A stretch of DNA of 54,793 bases from an uncultured Mycoplasmatota bacterium (GTDB lineage: Bacteria > Bacillota_I > Bacilli_A > RF39 > UBA660): positions 85,334-140,126 of the forward strand of contig CAMMJA010000001.1 in the NCBI GenBank assembly GCA_946497145.1, written 5' to 3'. The translations under genes and the position numbers were made by a program. Shown in pieces: positions 42,315-52,092 of this stretch. The first letter of the stretch is position 1; every line of letters starts with the position of its first letter. The notes below the pieces were generated by a model, which saw only the letters and a program-made list of their open reading frames with translations, was not told the origin of the DNA and searched no databases.

Positions 42315-43817
42315 ATGAAACCGATTGTACTAGCCATTTTAGATGGGTTTGGCTATCGTGAAGAAAAAAAGGGAAATGCCATTGCTGCGGCTAAAAAGCC
42401 GAACATTGATTCTTTGTGGCAAGAATATCCACATAGTTTATTAGAAGCCAGTGGGGAATCAGTTGGACTTCCTAGTGGTCAAATGGGAAACAGTGAAGTA
42501 GGCCACTTGAATATTGGTGCTGGAAGAATTGTCTATCAACCATTACAGTTAATCAATAAAAGTATTCAAGACCGAACTTTCTTTGAAAATGAGCAGTTTT
42601 TAAAATTGATTCATTCTGTAAAAGAAAAGGGATCAAAACTACATCTTTTAGGGTTACTTTCTGATGGCGGCATTCATTCCCATATCAATCATTTTTATGC
42701 CTTATTAGAATTAGCCAAACAAGAGGGACTAGAAGAAGTATATGTACATGCTTTTCTGGATGGTAGAGATACTTTACCAAATGTAGCCATTACTTATTTA
42801 AATGCGTTAAGTAAGAAAATGCAAGAACTTGGAGTAGGTAAGATTGTAGATATTTCAGGAAGATACTATTCCATGGATCGAGAAAGAATGTGGAATTTAA
42901 CAGAACAGTATTACAACGTGTTGGTAAGAGGTATGGGACCTAGTATTACAGACTATCATAGTTATATTCAAGACAGTTACCAAAAGGGAATTTATGATGA
43001 ATTTATCGTACCTGCTTTATTATCGAAAGATGGTTTGGTAGAAAATGAAGATGGATTAATTTTTGTGAATTTTAGACCAGATCGTGCTACTCAGTTGTTT
43101 ACGGCTTTGACCAATCCAGAATTTAAAGAATTTAAAGCAGATACATTAAATATAAAAGTAGTTACGATGATGCCAGTAGAACATACAGTAATATCAACTC
43201 CTGCCTTCATCATGCCGAAATTAGATTGTACCTTAGGAATGTATTTAGCAGAAAAAAACTATAAAGTGTTGCGTATTGCTGAAGCAAGCAAATATCCGCA
43301 TGTTACCTACTTTTTTGATGGTGGGTTAGAGTTAGAATTAAAAGGTACAGACAAAATCATTGTTCCTAGAAAAGATGTAGCGACCTATGATTTATATCCA
43401 GCAATGTCTAGTTATGAAGTAACAGATCAATTGTTGGAAGTAATCAATCAGTATGATGTTGTGATATTAAACTTTGCTAACTGTGATATGGTGGGACATA
43501 CGGGGAATTTTGAGGCAACCGTAAAGGCGGTAGAAGCAGTAGATGAAAATGTTGGTAGAATTAAGAAAAAAGTAGATGAATTAGGAGGTTTATTGATCGT
43601 AACTGCTGATCATGGTAATGCAGAGTACATGGAGAGTGAAGAAGGTGAAATTATCACGAGTCATACTTGCAATTTAGTACCATTTATTGTTTGTAACAAA
43701 GATTATCAAGTAAAAAATGGAAAACTAGGTGATATTGCACCTACTATTTTGCAAATCATGAACGAAGATATCCCAGATGAAATGACAGGGAATGTCTTAA
43801 TAAAATGTGACAAATAG
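42315..43817 (+). CDS. gpmI: 2,3-bisphosphoglycerate-independent phosphoglycerate mutase
   Basis: Mn-dependent enzyme converting 3- to 2-phosphoglycerate. The 500 residues start KPIVLAILDGFGYRE (metal-binding Asp), carry the phospho-Ser in MGNSEVGHLNIGAG, and end with the metal sites NCDMVGHTG and TADHGNAE. Two ATGs are in tandem at 42312 and 42315; the second has better spacing to AAGGAGGG. The start touches the stop of the ATPase gene. No eno follows. Confidence 0.96.
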   Translation: MKPIVLAILDGFGYREEKKGNAIAAAKKPNIDSLWQEYPHSLLEASGESVGLPSGQMGNSEVGHLNIGAGRIVYQPLQLINKSIQDRTFFENEQFLKLIHSVKEKGSKLHLLGLLSDGGIHSHINHFYALLELAKQEGLEEVYVHAFLDGRDTLPNVAITYLNALSKKMQELGVGKIVDISGRYYSMDRERMWNLTEQYYNVLVRGMGPSITDYHSYIQDSYQKGIYDEFIVPALLSKDGLVENEDGLIFVNFRPDRATQLFTALTNPEFKEFKADTLNIKVVTMMPVEHTVISTPAFIMPKLDCTLGMYLAEKNYKVLRIAEASKYPHVTYFFDGGLELELKGTDKIIVPRKDVATYDLYPAMSSYEVTDQLLEVINQYDVVILNFANCDMVGHTGNFEATVKAVEAVDENVGRIKKKVDELGGLLIVTADHGNAEYMESEEGEIITSHTCNLVPFIVCNKDYQVKNGKLGDIAPTILQIMNEDIPDEMTGNVLIKCDK

Positions 43818-43828
43818 TCTGTGATTTA

Positions 43829-43856
43829 TTGACATAAAGACAAAACTAAATATAAG
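43829..43856 (+). promoter_or_regulatory. Promoter of the cohesin/dockerin gene
   Basis: TTGACA, a 16-base spacer and TATAAG, about 22 bases before the ATG. Confidence 0.55.
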
Positions 43857-43878
43857 GATAGGAAAGGAAAAGAAAGAT

Positions 43879-44733
43879 ATGAAACGGAAAAAATGGGTAA
43901 AATGCGGACTTCTTACTTTAATGATAATCGGTTTATCTCCGTTGCATGTATTTGCTGCTCTTGGACATGTTCGAGTATCTGTAACGATGACTTGTGATAA
44001 ATTAAAGTTACAAGCAGGAGAAACAGCAACTTGTGGAGTATCGATATCTTCAGAGTCGGTATCATCTTCAAGTAGCAATTTTTCAGCCATTCATGGTGAA
44101 ATTATTGCAAGCGATGGGCTCGAAATAGAAACTATTGCTTCAGCCGATAATAATTATACACTTACAAGTGATGGAAGTAAATTTGTTTTAAAAGCAAATG
44201 ATCCAATTACTGTTGTCAATCAGGAATTAATGGAAGTAAAGATTACTGCTAGACAAGATACAAAAGTAGAAAAAGCAAATGTGCAAATAAAAGCAACACT
44301 AGAATGCACCGATTGGATCAAAGGTGATTTAACCAAAGACGGAGTTGTCAATGGCGGAGATTCTGCGGCAGCGTCTAAAATTATAGGGGAAGCAGCAGGT
44401 GGAAGCGAGCCAACTGAAGAAGAACTTTTGCTTGGCGATATGACCGGTGATGGTGCTATTACGATTGAAGATGTCAATGAAATTGATAGAGAAGCGGCAC
44501 GTGAAGCACAAGGAAATATGTCTGGTAGAGAGTATGTGTGCTTTACTATTGATCAAAATAGAGATGGATCGACTAGTACGATTGAATTTGAAGTAACACC
44601 AGCAGAAGAAGTAGTAGATGTACCAGATACTGCTTCAAGTATTCCAGTATGGTATTATGTTGCTGGCGCTGTATTCATGGCATTTGGTGTTTATCTTATC
44701 GTAGAAGCAAGAAGAAAGAATCAAGTACAATAA
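43879..44733 (+). CDS. Cell-surface protein with cohesin-like and dockerin modules and sorting-type tail
   Basis: A 284-aa exported protein: signal peptide (1-26, ending HVFA), a beta-rich cohesin/CBM-like domain (about 30-145) starting VRVSVTMTCDKLKLQAGE, a type I dockerin (about 147-210) with calcium loops GDLTKDGVVNGGD and GDMTGDGAITIED, and a C-terminus with VPDTASS near 248, one hydrophobic segment and the basic tail EARRKNQ. VPDTA followed by a helix and basic residues resembles a sortase sorting signal, although a plain membrane anchor is possible. It has its own promoter and a bidirectional terminator. The cohesin call is structural resemblance, not certain. Confidence 0.72.
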   Translation: MKRKKWVKCGLLTLMIIGLSPLHVFAALGHVRVSVTMTCDKLKLQAGETATCGVSISSESVSSSSSNFSAIHGEIIASDGLEIETIASADNNYTLTSDGSKFVLKANDPITVVNQELMEVKITARQDTKVEKANVQIKATLECTDWIKGDLTKDGVVNGGDSAAASKIIGEAAGGSEPTEEELLLGDMTGDGAITIEDVNEIDREAAREAQGNMSGREYVCFTIDQNRDGSTSTIEFEVTPAEEVVDVPDTASSIPVWYYVAGAVFMAFGVYLIVEARRKNQVQ

Positions 44734-44757
44734 AAACCACGTATGTGGTTTTTTTCT
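44732..44757. terminator. Bidirectional terminator
   Basis: AAAAACCAC and GTGGTTTTT form a 9-bp stem around GTAT between the convergent surface-protein and GH18 genes. Confidence 0.88.
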
Positions 44758-44758
44758 A

Positions 44759-45748
44759 TCATATTTTTTGAACACGAAATTTACTCGCTAATATGTTCCG
44801 ATTATCAGGGAAAAAAGAATTGATCGTCCAATAACTAACTCCTCCTAATTGGTACTTTGTTACTAAGTTCAGTTTGGCTTCGATGCTCCTTGCATCTTCA
44901 AACCATACCACGTGTTCTTTTCCATCTTCGGATGTATAATAAAAATAGGGTGATTGGGCAACCTCGTCAAATTGAATGGTTGCTCCTTTTTCTTGTGCTA
45001 GAGTTGCTGCTTGTGTATGGCTCAAACTTCTAGCGGCACTTCCTGGTTCATAAGGAAGAGTCCAATCATACCCATAATTGGGAATTCCCATTAAAATTTT
45101 TTCACTAGGGATGACAGAAACAGCATAATCTAATACTTTTTGTACTTGATTGATCGGGGCAACGGCTTGTGGTGGACCATACGTATATCCCCATTCATAG
45201 GTCATTAATATTACGTGATCTACTGTTTTACCATGAAAGGCGTAGTCGTGTGCTTCGTACAAGGTCCCTTTTTGCTCAGCACTAACTTTAGGAGCAAGAG
45301 CGGTTGTGACGATAAAATTATATGGATGGAACAAAGTCACGGCTTTACTTAAAAAGTTGTTGTATGCTTCTTTATCGCTTGGGAAAATATATTCAAAGTC
45401 AATGTCAATTCCGTAGTATTGTTTCTGCTGCATGATATTCAAGCAAGTATTTAATAAGCGATCTTGAATGCTCTCGTTGTTTAATATGGAATGTGCTAGT
45501 TCACTACTAAAACTACCACTTTCATCGATATTGGTAATTACCATCATGGGCGCTACTGAATTGTTTCTTGCGGTTTGAATGAGAGTATCATCGGAAATAG
45601 TAATAAGGTCTCCAAGTGCAGTCACATGATAACTAAAAATACTAAGATAAGTAAGATAAGGTAACGTCTGTTGTAGTATGTTTGAATCAATGGTTGGATA
45701 AGCGTATCCATTTACTAAAATAGTTGGTTTCATCTGTTGATCATTCAT
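44759..45748 (-). CDS. GH18 family glycosidase, spore-type (YaaH/YdhD/SleL-like)
   Basis: A 329-aa TIM-barrel glycosidase with the catalytic motif YYGIDIDFEYI (DxDxE). The closing WFEDARSIEAKL and LGGVSYWTIN are typical of Bacillus YdhD/SleL, which cleave peptidoglycan in spore cortex. No signal peptide and no LysM domain are present, consistent with a mother-cell protein placed on the spore coat, but a LysM-free variant is unusual. ATG at 45748 after TAGGAGGAAA. No confident sporulation-sigma promoter was found. Confidence 0.85.
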   Translation of the reverse strand: MNDQQMKPTILVNGYAYPTIDSNILQQTLPYLTYLSIFSYHVTALGDLITISDDTLIQTARNNSVAPMMVITNIDESGSFSSELAHSILNNESIQDRLLNTCLNIMQQKQYYGIDIDFEYIFPSDKEAYNNFLSKAVTLFHPYNFIVTTALAPKVSAEQKGTLYEAHDYAFHGKTVDHVILMTYEWGYTYGPPQAVAPINQVQKVLDYAVSVIPSEKILMGIPNYGYDWTLPYEPGSAARSLSHTQAATLAQEKGATIQFDEVAQSPYFYYTSEDGKEHVVWFEDARSIEAKLNLVTKYQLGGVSYWTINSFFPDNRNILASKFRVQKI

Positions 45749-45857
45749 ATTTTCCTCCTAATCTAGTTATATATATGAAATAAAAAATATTTTCATACAA
45801 AAATTGCTATTTCATTTATAAGACATATGTTCTATAATAGAAACAGAAGGTGGTATT

Positions 45858-47054
45858 TTGGGAAAAGAACGATTGATTTTTCATGTGGATGTCAACAATG
45901 CTTTTTTATCTTGGACAGCGGTTGATTTATTAAAGAATGGTTACAAACAAGATATTCGTAAGATTCCGTCGATCATTGGTGGCGATGAGAAGTTGCGAAA
46001 AGGAATCGTTTTGGCCAAATCACCTGTTGCGAAAAAAATGGGTGTGGTAACAGCCGAAACCATCTATTCGGCTCGTAAAAAGTGTCGTTCTTTGCAAGTG
46101 TTTCCTCCCAAATATCAATTATATAAGGCGCAATCGAATCTACTTCACCAATACTTATCCCAATATACCAACAAAATAGAACGTTATTCTATCGATGAAT
46201 GCTTTTTAGATATGACAGGAACTTCTTTGTTGTATCCAGATCCGATCAAACTTGCTTATCAGATGAAAAAGGAAATCAAAAAGAAATTTGGATTTACGGT
46301 AAATATTGGGATTGGCAACAATAAACTATGTGCCAAGATGGCATCTGACTTTGAAAAGCCCGATCGCGTGCATACGTTGTTTCAATCCGAAATTGAAAGT
46401 AAACTATGGCCTTTACCTGTATCGGATTTGTTGATGGTTGGAAAGCAGTCGGCGAAAGTATTAAAGCAATTAAATATTCATACGATTGGAGATTTGGCAA
46501 GAGCGGATTTAAAGTTATTGAAACGTTATTTTAAATCGCAAGGGGAATTTATGAGACGTTCGGCCAACGGAATAGATGATAGCGAAGTGGAATCGGAGCG
46601 TGGAAAACATAAATGCATTAGTGTGAGTAGAACCCTTCCTTACGATCATTCGGATCCAGTCAAACTGAAAAAAATATTGTTTACGCAAGCAGAAGAAGTG
46701 GGAAGACAATTACGTAAGCAAAAACAATATACCAAAACAATTGCAGTAACTTTCAAAAACAGTCAATTTGAATCGTATTCACATCAAATGAAACTATACA
46801 ATCAAACGAATGTCACCGATGAAATATACAAGACGGCAGTGACATTATTTGATCGTGCTTGGCGACAAGATGACATTCGAAACATTGGCATTCGCTTAAG
46901 TGATTTGGTGTCAGGAAAGGAAAAGCAGATATCGTTGTTCGAAACGGAAAAAGATGAAAAGAGTGATAAGATTCAAGAGGTGCTCGATCAAATCAAAGAT
47001 AAATATGGAAACAATAGTATTATATCGGCTAGTTTGTTGGACAAAGAGAAGTAA
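45858..47054 (+). CDS. dinB: Y-family DNA polymerase (DinB/Pol IV type)
   Basis: Translesion polymerase. The 398 residues contain the catalytic acids in FHVDVNNAFLSW and YSIDECFLDMTG, a helix-hairpin-helix thumb (MVGKQSAKVLKQLNIHTIGD), and a C-terminal beta-clamp peptide QISLFE. NAFLSW has Asn-Ala where many Pol IV have a steric gate Phe/Tyr region SFFA, so the family is confident but the exact subclass is not. It starts at TTG (45858), supported by AGAAGGTGG at proper spacing and family alignment. A terminator follows. Confidence 0.92.
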   Translation: MGKERLIFHVDVNNAFLSWTAVDLLKNGYKQDIRKIPSIIGGDEKLRKGIVLAKSPVAKKMGVVTAETIYSARKKCRSLQVFPPKYQLYKAQSNLLHQYLSQYTNKIERYSIDECFLDMTGTSLLYPDPIKLAYQMKKEIKKKFGFTVNIGIGNNKLCAKMASDFEKPDRVHTLFQSEIESKLWPLPVSDLLMVGKQSAKVLKQLNIHTIGDLARADLKLLKRYFKSQGEFMRRSANGIDDSEVESERGKHKCISVSRTLPYDHSDPVKLKKILFTQAEEVGRQLRKQKQYTKTIAVTFKNSQFESYSHQMKLYNQTNVTDEIYKTAVTLFDRAWRQDDIRNIGIRLSDLVSGKEKQISLFETEKDEKSDKIQEVLDQIKDKYGNNSIISASLLDKEK

Positions 47055-47070
47055 TCCTGTCTCTTTTTTA
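47043..47070 (+). terminator. Rho-independent terminator after dinB
   Basis: AAAGAGA and TCTCTTT form a 7-bp stem over a 10-base loop, followed by T. Confidence 0.75.
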
Positions 47071-47106
47071 TTGACAAAATACTTGAAAGAAAAATCTAAA
47101 AAATGC

Positions 47107-47136
47107 TTGCAAAGCATATAATACTTATGATATAAT
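47107..47136 (+). promoter_or_regulatory. Promoter of the S10-spc ribosomal operon
   Basis: TTGCAA, an 18-base spacer and TATAAT with an extended TGA. The leader to rpsJ is about 120 bases. Confidence 0.65.
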
Positions 47137-47149
47137 TTTATCTGTGTGG

Positions 47150-47250
47150 CTGCTTAGATGTGCAAGGTTGTCGATACACCGGGTTGAGTTGCCAAATTGT
47201 ATCGGGTTATTTGCGCGGAGCATGTCTATACTAGATATAGGCGAAGGGAG
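47150..47250 (+). promoter_or_regulatory. Structured leader of the S10 operon (candidate autoregulatory RNA)
   Basis: Between promoter and rpsJ, CGATAC (about 47173) pairs with GTATCG (about 47200) over a GC-rich loop, and CTATA pairs with TATAG just before the ribosome site (about 47227-47241). In many bacteria the S10 leader binds L4 or another operon protein. The region is more GC-rich than its surroundings. Function is inference. Confidence 0.45.
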
Positions 47251-47259
47251 GATATAAAC

Positions 47260-47568
47260 ATGTCAAAGGAAAAAGTTCGTATCAGATTAAAAGCATATGA
47301 TCATAGAATACTTGACAATGCTGCCACGAAAATTGTTGAAACAATCAAAAGATCAGGAGGAGAAATTTCTGGACCAGTTCCACTACCAACTGAAATTGAA
47401 AAGTTCACAATTTTAAGAGCGGTACACAAGGATAAAGATTCACGTGAACAATTTGAAATGCGTACACACAAAAGATTGATCGATATCAAAAATCCAAGTA
47501 AGGAAACCATTGAAGCATTGGCACACTTAGATTTGCCAAGTGGTGTTGACATCGAAATTAAATTATAA
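47260..47568 (+). CDS. rpsJ: Ribosomal protein S10 (NusE)
   Basis: First gene of the operon; 102 aa of the 30S head, also the antitermination factor Nus[16 protein letters not shown] at the start and [12 protein letters not shown] are family hallmarks. The ATG at 47260 after GGGAGG is used; the track start at 47197 would add a leader not seen in S10. Confidence 0.97.
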   Translation: MSKEKVRIRLKAYDHRILDNAATKIVETIKRSGGEISGPVPLPTEIEKFTILRAVHKDKDSREQFEMRTHKRLIDIKNPSKETIEALAHLDLPSGVDIEIKL

Positions 47569-47584
47569 TTAGGAGGAAACAAAA

Positions 47585-48349
47585 ATGAAAGGAATCTTAG
47601 GTACAAAAGTTGGAATGACTCAAGTGTTTACTAAAAACGGAAAGTTAATTCCTGTTACGGTAGTATCTGTTGAACCAAACGTTGTAACACAAATTAAGAC
47701 GGTTGAAAAAGATGGATACAATGCCATTCAATTAGGATACCAAACTGTAAGAGAAAAAGTAAGCAACAAACCAAAGATGGGTCATACCAAAAAAGCGGGT
47801 ACAGAACCTAAGCGCTTCTTAAGAGAAATTAGGGGAGTAAATGTTGATGACTATACATTAGGACAAGTAATCAACATCGATATTTTTAGCGAAGGAGAAA
47901 TCGTTGACGTTAGCGGTATCAGCAAAGGAAAGGGTTTCCAAGGTGTGATCAAACGTCACAATCAATCTCGCGGTCCAATGGGACACGGATCACAATATCA
48001 TAGAGGTGTTGGATCTTTAGGTACTATGTTACCAATGCACGTATTAAAAGGTAAAAAATTACCTGGACACATGGGAAATGTAGCAACGACAGTGCAAAAT
48101 CTTGAAGTAATTGCTGTCGATTTAGAAAACAACTGCATTTTAATTAAAGGAAATGTTCCGGGTCCAAAAAATTCATTAGTTATGATTCGTACTTCAGTAA
48201 AAAAGAAAGATCAAAAAAATCAACCAGAAGAATTGATTACTTATGTAGTGGAAGAAGAAGTTCCATTATTAGAAGAAGAACAGACAACTGAAGCAGCAGA
48301 AGAAACAACAGAAACCGAAGAAACATCATCACAAACGGAATCAGAATAA
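47585..48349 (+). CDS. rplC: Ribosomal protein L3 with acidic C-terminal extension
   Basis: 50S protein close to the peptidyl transferase centre. Residues 1-205 are a normal L3 ([36 protein letters not shown]). The final 45 residues are an extra Glu/Thr-rich tail ([20 protein letters not shown]), making 254 aa against the usual 205-215. AGGAGG precedes the ATG. Confidence 0.97.
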   Translation: MKGILGTKVGMTQVFTKNGKLIPVTVVSVEPNVVTQIKTVEKDGYNAIQLGYQTVREKVSNKPKMGHTKKAGTEPKRFLREIRGVNVDDYTLGQVINIDIFSEGEIVDVSGISKGKGFQGVIKRHNQSRGPMGHGSQYHRGVGSLGTMLPMHVLKGKKLPGHMGNVATTVQNLEVIAVDLENNCILIKGNVPGPKNSLVMIRTSVKKKDQKNQPEELITYVVEEEVPLLEEEQTTEAAEETTETEETSSQTESE

Positions 48350-48393
48350 GAAAAGATAAATGAAAATGAATGTGATGAAAGGAGGAATCGAGA

Positions 48394-49020
48394 ATGGGAA
48401 AAGTAAATGTTTTGAACCTTAATGGGGAAAAAATAAAAGACATCAAACTAAATGAATCAATATTTGGTATTACACCAAATGATAAAGTGTTATACAATGC
48501 GATCATCTTGACCAGAGCATCGCTAAGACAAGGAACACATAAAACAAAAAATCGTGCAGAAGTATCAGGTGGTGGCCGTAAGCCATGGAGACAAAAAGGA
48601 ACAGGACACGCACGTCAAGGATCTATCCGTGCCGTTCAATGGGTAGGTGGAGGAAATTATGGAACTCCAGTACCTCGTGACTATAGCAAAAAAATGAATC
48701 GTAAGGAACGTCGTTTGGCACTAAAATCTGCTTTGACTCACAAACAAGAAGAAAATGCCATCATCGTTTTAGATGAATTGACTTTTGCAACACCAAAAAC
48801 AAAAGAAATGGTAAAATTATTAACTACATTAAAAATTGCCGATAAAAAAGTGTTGATCGTGGTAAAAGAATTTGACGAAAACGTTGTTTTATCATCTCGC
48901 AATTTAGGAAATGTTGCCATTATGGAAACAAGCGAAGTAAACGTATTAGATTTGGTTACTGCTGATTATGTAGTAATGACCACGGATGCATTAGAAAAAT
49001 TAGAGGAGGTGCTTAGTTAA
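48394..49020 (+). CDS. rplD: Ribosomal protein L4
   Basis: 208-aa 50S protein whose loop lines the exit tunnel ([21 protein letters not shown]). In other bacteria it also represses this operon. AAAGGAGG precedes the ATG; the stop overlaps rplW by one base. Confidence 0.97.
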   Translation: MGKVNVLNLNGEKIKDIKLNESIFGITPNDKVLYNAIILTRASLRQGTHKTKNRAEVSGGGRKPWRQKGTGHARQGSIRAVQWVGGGNYGTPVPRDYSKKMNRKERRLALKSALTHKQEENAIIVLDELTFATPKTKEMVKLLTTLKIADKKVLIVVKEFDENVVLSSRNLGNVAIMETSEVNVLDLVTADYVVMTTDALEKLEEVLS

Positions 49021-49304
49021 TGGATACCAAATATTTAGAAATCATCAAAGCACCAGTGATTACTGAAAAATCTGGAAACATTACCCAAAATGAAGGGAAA
49101 TATGTTTTTAAAGTAGATGCTAGAGCCAACAAAACAGAAATTAAACTAGCAATCGAAAAAATCTTCAATGTAAAAGTAGAAGAAGTTCGTACAATTAATG
49201 TAAAACCAAAAAAAAGAAGAGTTGGTCGTTATACTGGTTTAACAAACCGCACGAAAAAAGCGATTGTTACACTAAAAGAAGGCCAAACCATTGATCTTGG
49301 TTAG
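49020..49304 (+). CDS. rplW: Ribosomal protein L23
   Basis: 94-aa protein at the tunnel exit, a docking site for trigger factor and [15 protein letters not shown] at the start and [15 protein letters not shown] are typical. Its ATG overlaps the rplD stop. Confidence 0.96.
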   Translation: MDTKYLEIIKAPVITEKSGNITQNEGKYVFKVDARANKTEIKLAIEKIFNVKVEEVRTINVKPKKRRVGRYTGLTNRTKKAIVTLKEGQTIDLG

Positions 49305-49318
49305 AAGGAGGGTTAAAG

Positions 49319-50149
49319 ATGGCAATTAGAAATTATAAACCTACTACACCAGGACGTAGAAAGATGAGTACGTTAGTAAACGAAGAGATTACCAAGACTA
49401 CTCCTGAAAAGAAACTTGTAGTTCGTTTAAAGAAAAACGGTGGACGTAACAATCAAGGAAAGACGACAGTAAGACATCAAGGTGGTGGCGCTAAAAGAAA
49501 ATATCGTATCATTGATTTTAAAAGAAATAAATTCGATATTCCAGGAACTGTTGCAAGCATTGAATACGATCCAAATAGAACAGCAAACATTGCACTTATC
49601 AATTATCGTGATGGAGAAAAACGTTATATCATTGCTCCAAAGGGATTAAAAGTTGGTATGGAAATCATGGCAAGTGAAAATGCTGATATCAAAGTAGGAA
49701 ACGCTCTACCAATCATGAATATTCCAGTTGGTACTATGATTCATAACATCGAACTTCGCCCAGGAAAAGGTGGAGAACTAGCAAGAAGTGCTGGCGCTTC
49801 TGCTCAAATCTTAGGACGTGAAAACAATTATGTTATGATTCGTTTGTCAAGTGGTGAACAAAGAAAAATATTAGGAACTTGTATGGCTACCGTTGGTGAG
49901 GTAGGAAACGAAGATTCTGAATTAGTAAAATTAGGAAAAGCAGGAAGAAGTCGTCATATGGGAATTCGTCCAACAGTACGTGGATCTGTTATGAATCCAA
50001 ATGATCACCCACATGGTGGTGGAGAAGGACGTGCACCAATTGGCCGTAAAGGTCCCGTTACACCTTGGGGTAAACCTGCACTTGGATATAAGACACGTGG
50101 TAAAAAGTCAAGTGACAAATTTATCGTACGTCGTCGCAATAGTAAATAA
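49319..50149 (+). CDS. rplB: Ribosomal protein L2
   Basis: 276-aa core 50S protein. The conserved C-terminus with the essential His is present ([18 protein letters not shown]), as is [18 protein letters not shown] precedes the ATG. Confidence 0.98.
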   Translation: MAIRNYKPTTPGRRKMSTLVNEEITKTTPEKKLVVRLKKNGGRNNQGKTTVRHQGGGAKRKYRIIDFKRNKFDIPGTVASIEYDPNRTANIALINYRDGEKRYIIAPKGLKVGMEIMASENADIKVGNALPIMNIPVGTMIHNIELRPGKGGELARSAGASAQILGRENNYVMIRLSSGEQRKILGTCMATVGEVGNEDSELVKLGKAGRSRHMGIRPTVRGSVMNPNDHPHGGGEGRAPIGRKGPVTPWGKPALGYKTRGKKSSDKFIVRRRNSK

Positions 50150-50166
50150 GGAAAGGATGATTTTAA

Positions 50167-50436
50167 ATGGCTAGAAGTTTAAAAAAAGGACCTTACGTAT
50201 TTGATCGTTTGTTGAATAAAGTAAGAGAATTAAACAATTCTGGAAAAAAAGAAGTAATTAAAACATGGTCACGCCGTTCAACAATTTATCCTGATTTTAT
50301 TGGACATACATTTGCGGTTCACAACGGGAAAGAATTCATACCAGTTTATGTTACCGAAGATATGGTTGGACATAAATTAGGTGAATTCGCCTTAACGCGC
50401 AAATTCGGCGGACATGGTTCTGATAAGAAAAAGTAA
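50167..50436 (+). CDS. rpsS: Ribosomal protein S19
   Basis: 89-aa 30S head protein; [16 protein letters not shown] and [16 protein letters not shown] are signatures. AAGGA precedes the ATG. Confidence 0.97.
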   Translation: MARSLKKGPYVFDRLLNKVRELNNSGKKEVIKTWSRRSTIYPDFIGHTFAVHNGKEFIPVYVTEDMVGHKLGEFALTRKFGGHGSDKKK

Positions 50437-50460
50437 AATTAAGGACTAGGAGGGAAAAAT

Positions 50461-50793
50461 ATGGAAGCAAGAGCAATTGCGAAGACCTTACGTGTATCTC
50501 CAATCAAAACAAGATTAGTCGTTGATTTGATTCGTGGAAAAAAGGTAAGTGAAGCATTGACCATATTAAATAATATCAACCAAAAACCAGCACGTCTTAC
50601 CAAAAAAGTATTAGATTCTGCTATTGCCAATGCCGTAAACAACAACGGTGCTGATGCAAATGAACTATACATCAAAGAAGCAAGAGTAGATGCTGGTCCT
50701 GTTATGAAGCGTATCATGTTCGATTCACGCAGTCATATCGGGCACAAAGATAGAAGAACTAGTCACATTGTAATTGTTGTGGCTACAAAATAA
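50461..50793 (+). CDS. rplV: Ribosomal protein L22
   Basis: 110-aa 50S protein lining the tunnel. RVSPIKTRLVVDLIRGKKV and the hairpin SRSHIGHKDRRTSHIVIVV fit the family. AGGAGGG precedes the ATG. Confidence 0.97.
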   Translation: MEARAIAKTLRVSPIKTRLVVDLIRGKKVSEALTILNNINQKPARLTKKVLDSAIANAVNNNGADANELYIKEARVDAGPVMKRIMFDSRSHIGHKDRRTSHIVIVVATK

Positions 50794-50811
50794 TCGTAAG
50801 GAGGTTATGAC

Positions 50812-51465
50812 ATGGGACAAAAAGTAAGTCCTAATGGACTAAGGATTGGGATCAATAAAACTTGGGAAGCCAAATGGTATGCCAACAAAAAAGATTTCTC
50901 AAAAGTATTGAACAACGATATCAAGATTCGTGAATACTTAGATAAGAATTTAAAAGATGCCGGCATTGCCAAAGTAGAAATTGATCGAAATAGCAAAAGA
51001 TGTGAAATTATCGTACATACTTCAAAGCCAGGTGTAATGATCGGTAAAGGCGGAGAAGAAATCGAGAAATTGAAGAAGAATTTATCGAAGTTAGTCAACG
51101 AAGAAATCCAAATTTCTATCGTCGATATCAAAAATCCTGATATGAATGCACAACTTGTGGCAAATTCTATTGCAAATCAAATCACGAACCGTGCATCATT
51201 TAGAATGGCACAAAAACGTGCGATTAGAAATGCAAGACGTGCTGGAGCAAAAGGAATTAAAACATTGGTATCAGGTCGCTTAGGTGGCGCAGACATGGCT
51301 CGTAGTGAGGGCTATACAGAAGGAACGATTCCACTACATACGTTAAGAGCAGATGTGGATTATGCAACCGCAGAAGCAGACACTACATTTGGAAAAATTG
51401 GTGTGAAAGTATGGATCTACAAAGGTGAAATTCTTCCAGAGAAAAAGGTAAAAGGAGGTAATTAA
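50812..51465 (+). CDS. rpsC: Ribosomal protein S3
   Basis: 217-aa 30S protein at the mRNA entry. [14 protein letters not shown], a KH domain with [14 protein letters not shown], and [13 protein letters not shown] are present. AAGGAGG precedes the ATG. Confidence 0.98.
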   Translation: MGQKVSPNGLRIGINKTWEAKWYANKKDFSKVLNNDIKIREYLDKNLKDAGIAKVEIDRNSKRCEIIVHTSKPGVMIGKGGEEIEKLKKNLSKLVNEEIQISIVDIKNPDMNAQLVANSIANQITNRASFRMAQKRAIRNARRAGAKGIKTLVSGRLGGADMARSEGYTEGTIPLHTLRADVDYATAEADTTFGKIGVKVWIYKGEILPEKKVKGGN

Positions 51466-51466
51466 T

Positions 51467-51898
51467 ATGTTAATACCATCAAGAACAAAATATCGTCGTG
51501 TTCATAGATTACCTTATGAAGGAAAGTCACGTGGAAACCGTGAATTACATTTCGGAGAATATGGTCTTATGGCCAAAGAAGGAGCATGGATTACAGCCAA
51601 TCAAATCGAAGCAGCACGTATTGCCATGACTCGTTATATGAAACGTGGTGGAAAAGTATGGATCAATATTTTCCCACATATGCCTTTGACAAAGAAACCA
51701 ATTGGTACTCGTCAAGGAAAAGGTAAAGGTAACGTAGAGGGCTGGGTAGCAGTCGTAAAAGAAGGCAAAATCATGTTCGAAATTGCTGGTGTCAGCGAAG
51801 AAGTGGCACGTGAAGCATTACGTCTTGCTAGCCACAAATTACCAATTACCACAAAATTTGTAATGAAAGAAAATGGTGGTGACAAGAATGAAGGTTAA
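51467..51898 (+). CDS. rplP: Ribosomal protein L16
   Basis: 143-aa 50S protein near the A site: [17 protein letters not shown] and RMGKGKGN-like [16 protein letters not shown]. It starts one base after rpsC and overlaps rpmC by 11 bases. Confidence 0.97.
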   Translation: MLIPSRTKYRRVHRLPYEGKSRGNRELHFGEYGLMAKEGAWITANQIEAARIAMTRYMKRGGKVWINIFPHMPLTKKPIGTRQGKGKGNVEGWVAVVKEGKIMFEIAGVSEEVAREALRLASHKLPITTKFVMKENGGDKNEG

Positions 51899-52082
51899 TG
51901 AAATTAGAAAGCTAACCACAGAAGAAATTAACGCTAAGATCAAAGAAACCAAAGAAGAACTATTCAATTTGCGTTTCCAACAAGCAACTGGTAATTTAGA
52001 AAAACCTTCAAGAATCAGAGAATTAAGACACACCGTTGCAAGAATGAAGACCGTTTTAAAAGAACGCGAATTAGGCGAGTAG
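51888..52082 (+). CDS. rpmC: Ribosomal protein L29
   Basis: 64-aa two-helix 50S protein: [37 protein letters not shown]. The ATG at 51888 is used rather than the track start at 51873, since all L29 begin near here. Confidence 0.96.
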   Translation: MKVNEIRKLTTEEINAKIKETKEELFNLRFQQATGNLEKPSRIRELRHTVARMKTVLKERELGE

Positions 52083-52092
52083 GAGGGTTAGT

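Noticed and set aside
45749-45857. Sporulation sigma (E or K) promoter before the GH18 gene
   Set aside because: CATATATATA resembles a -10 of these factors but no matching -35 at the right distance was found.
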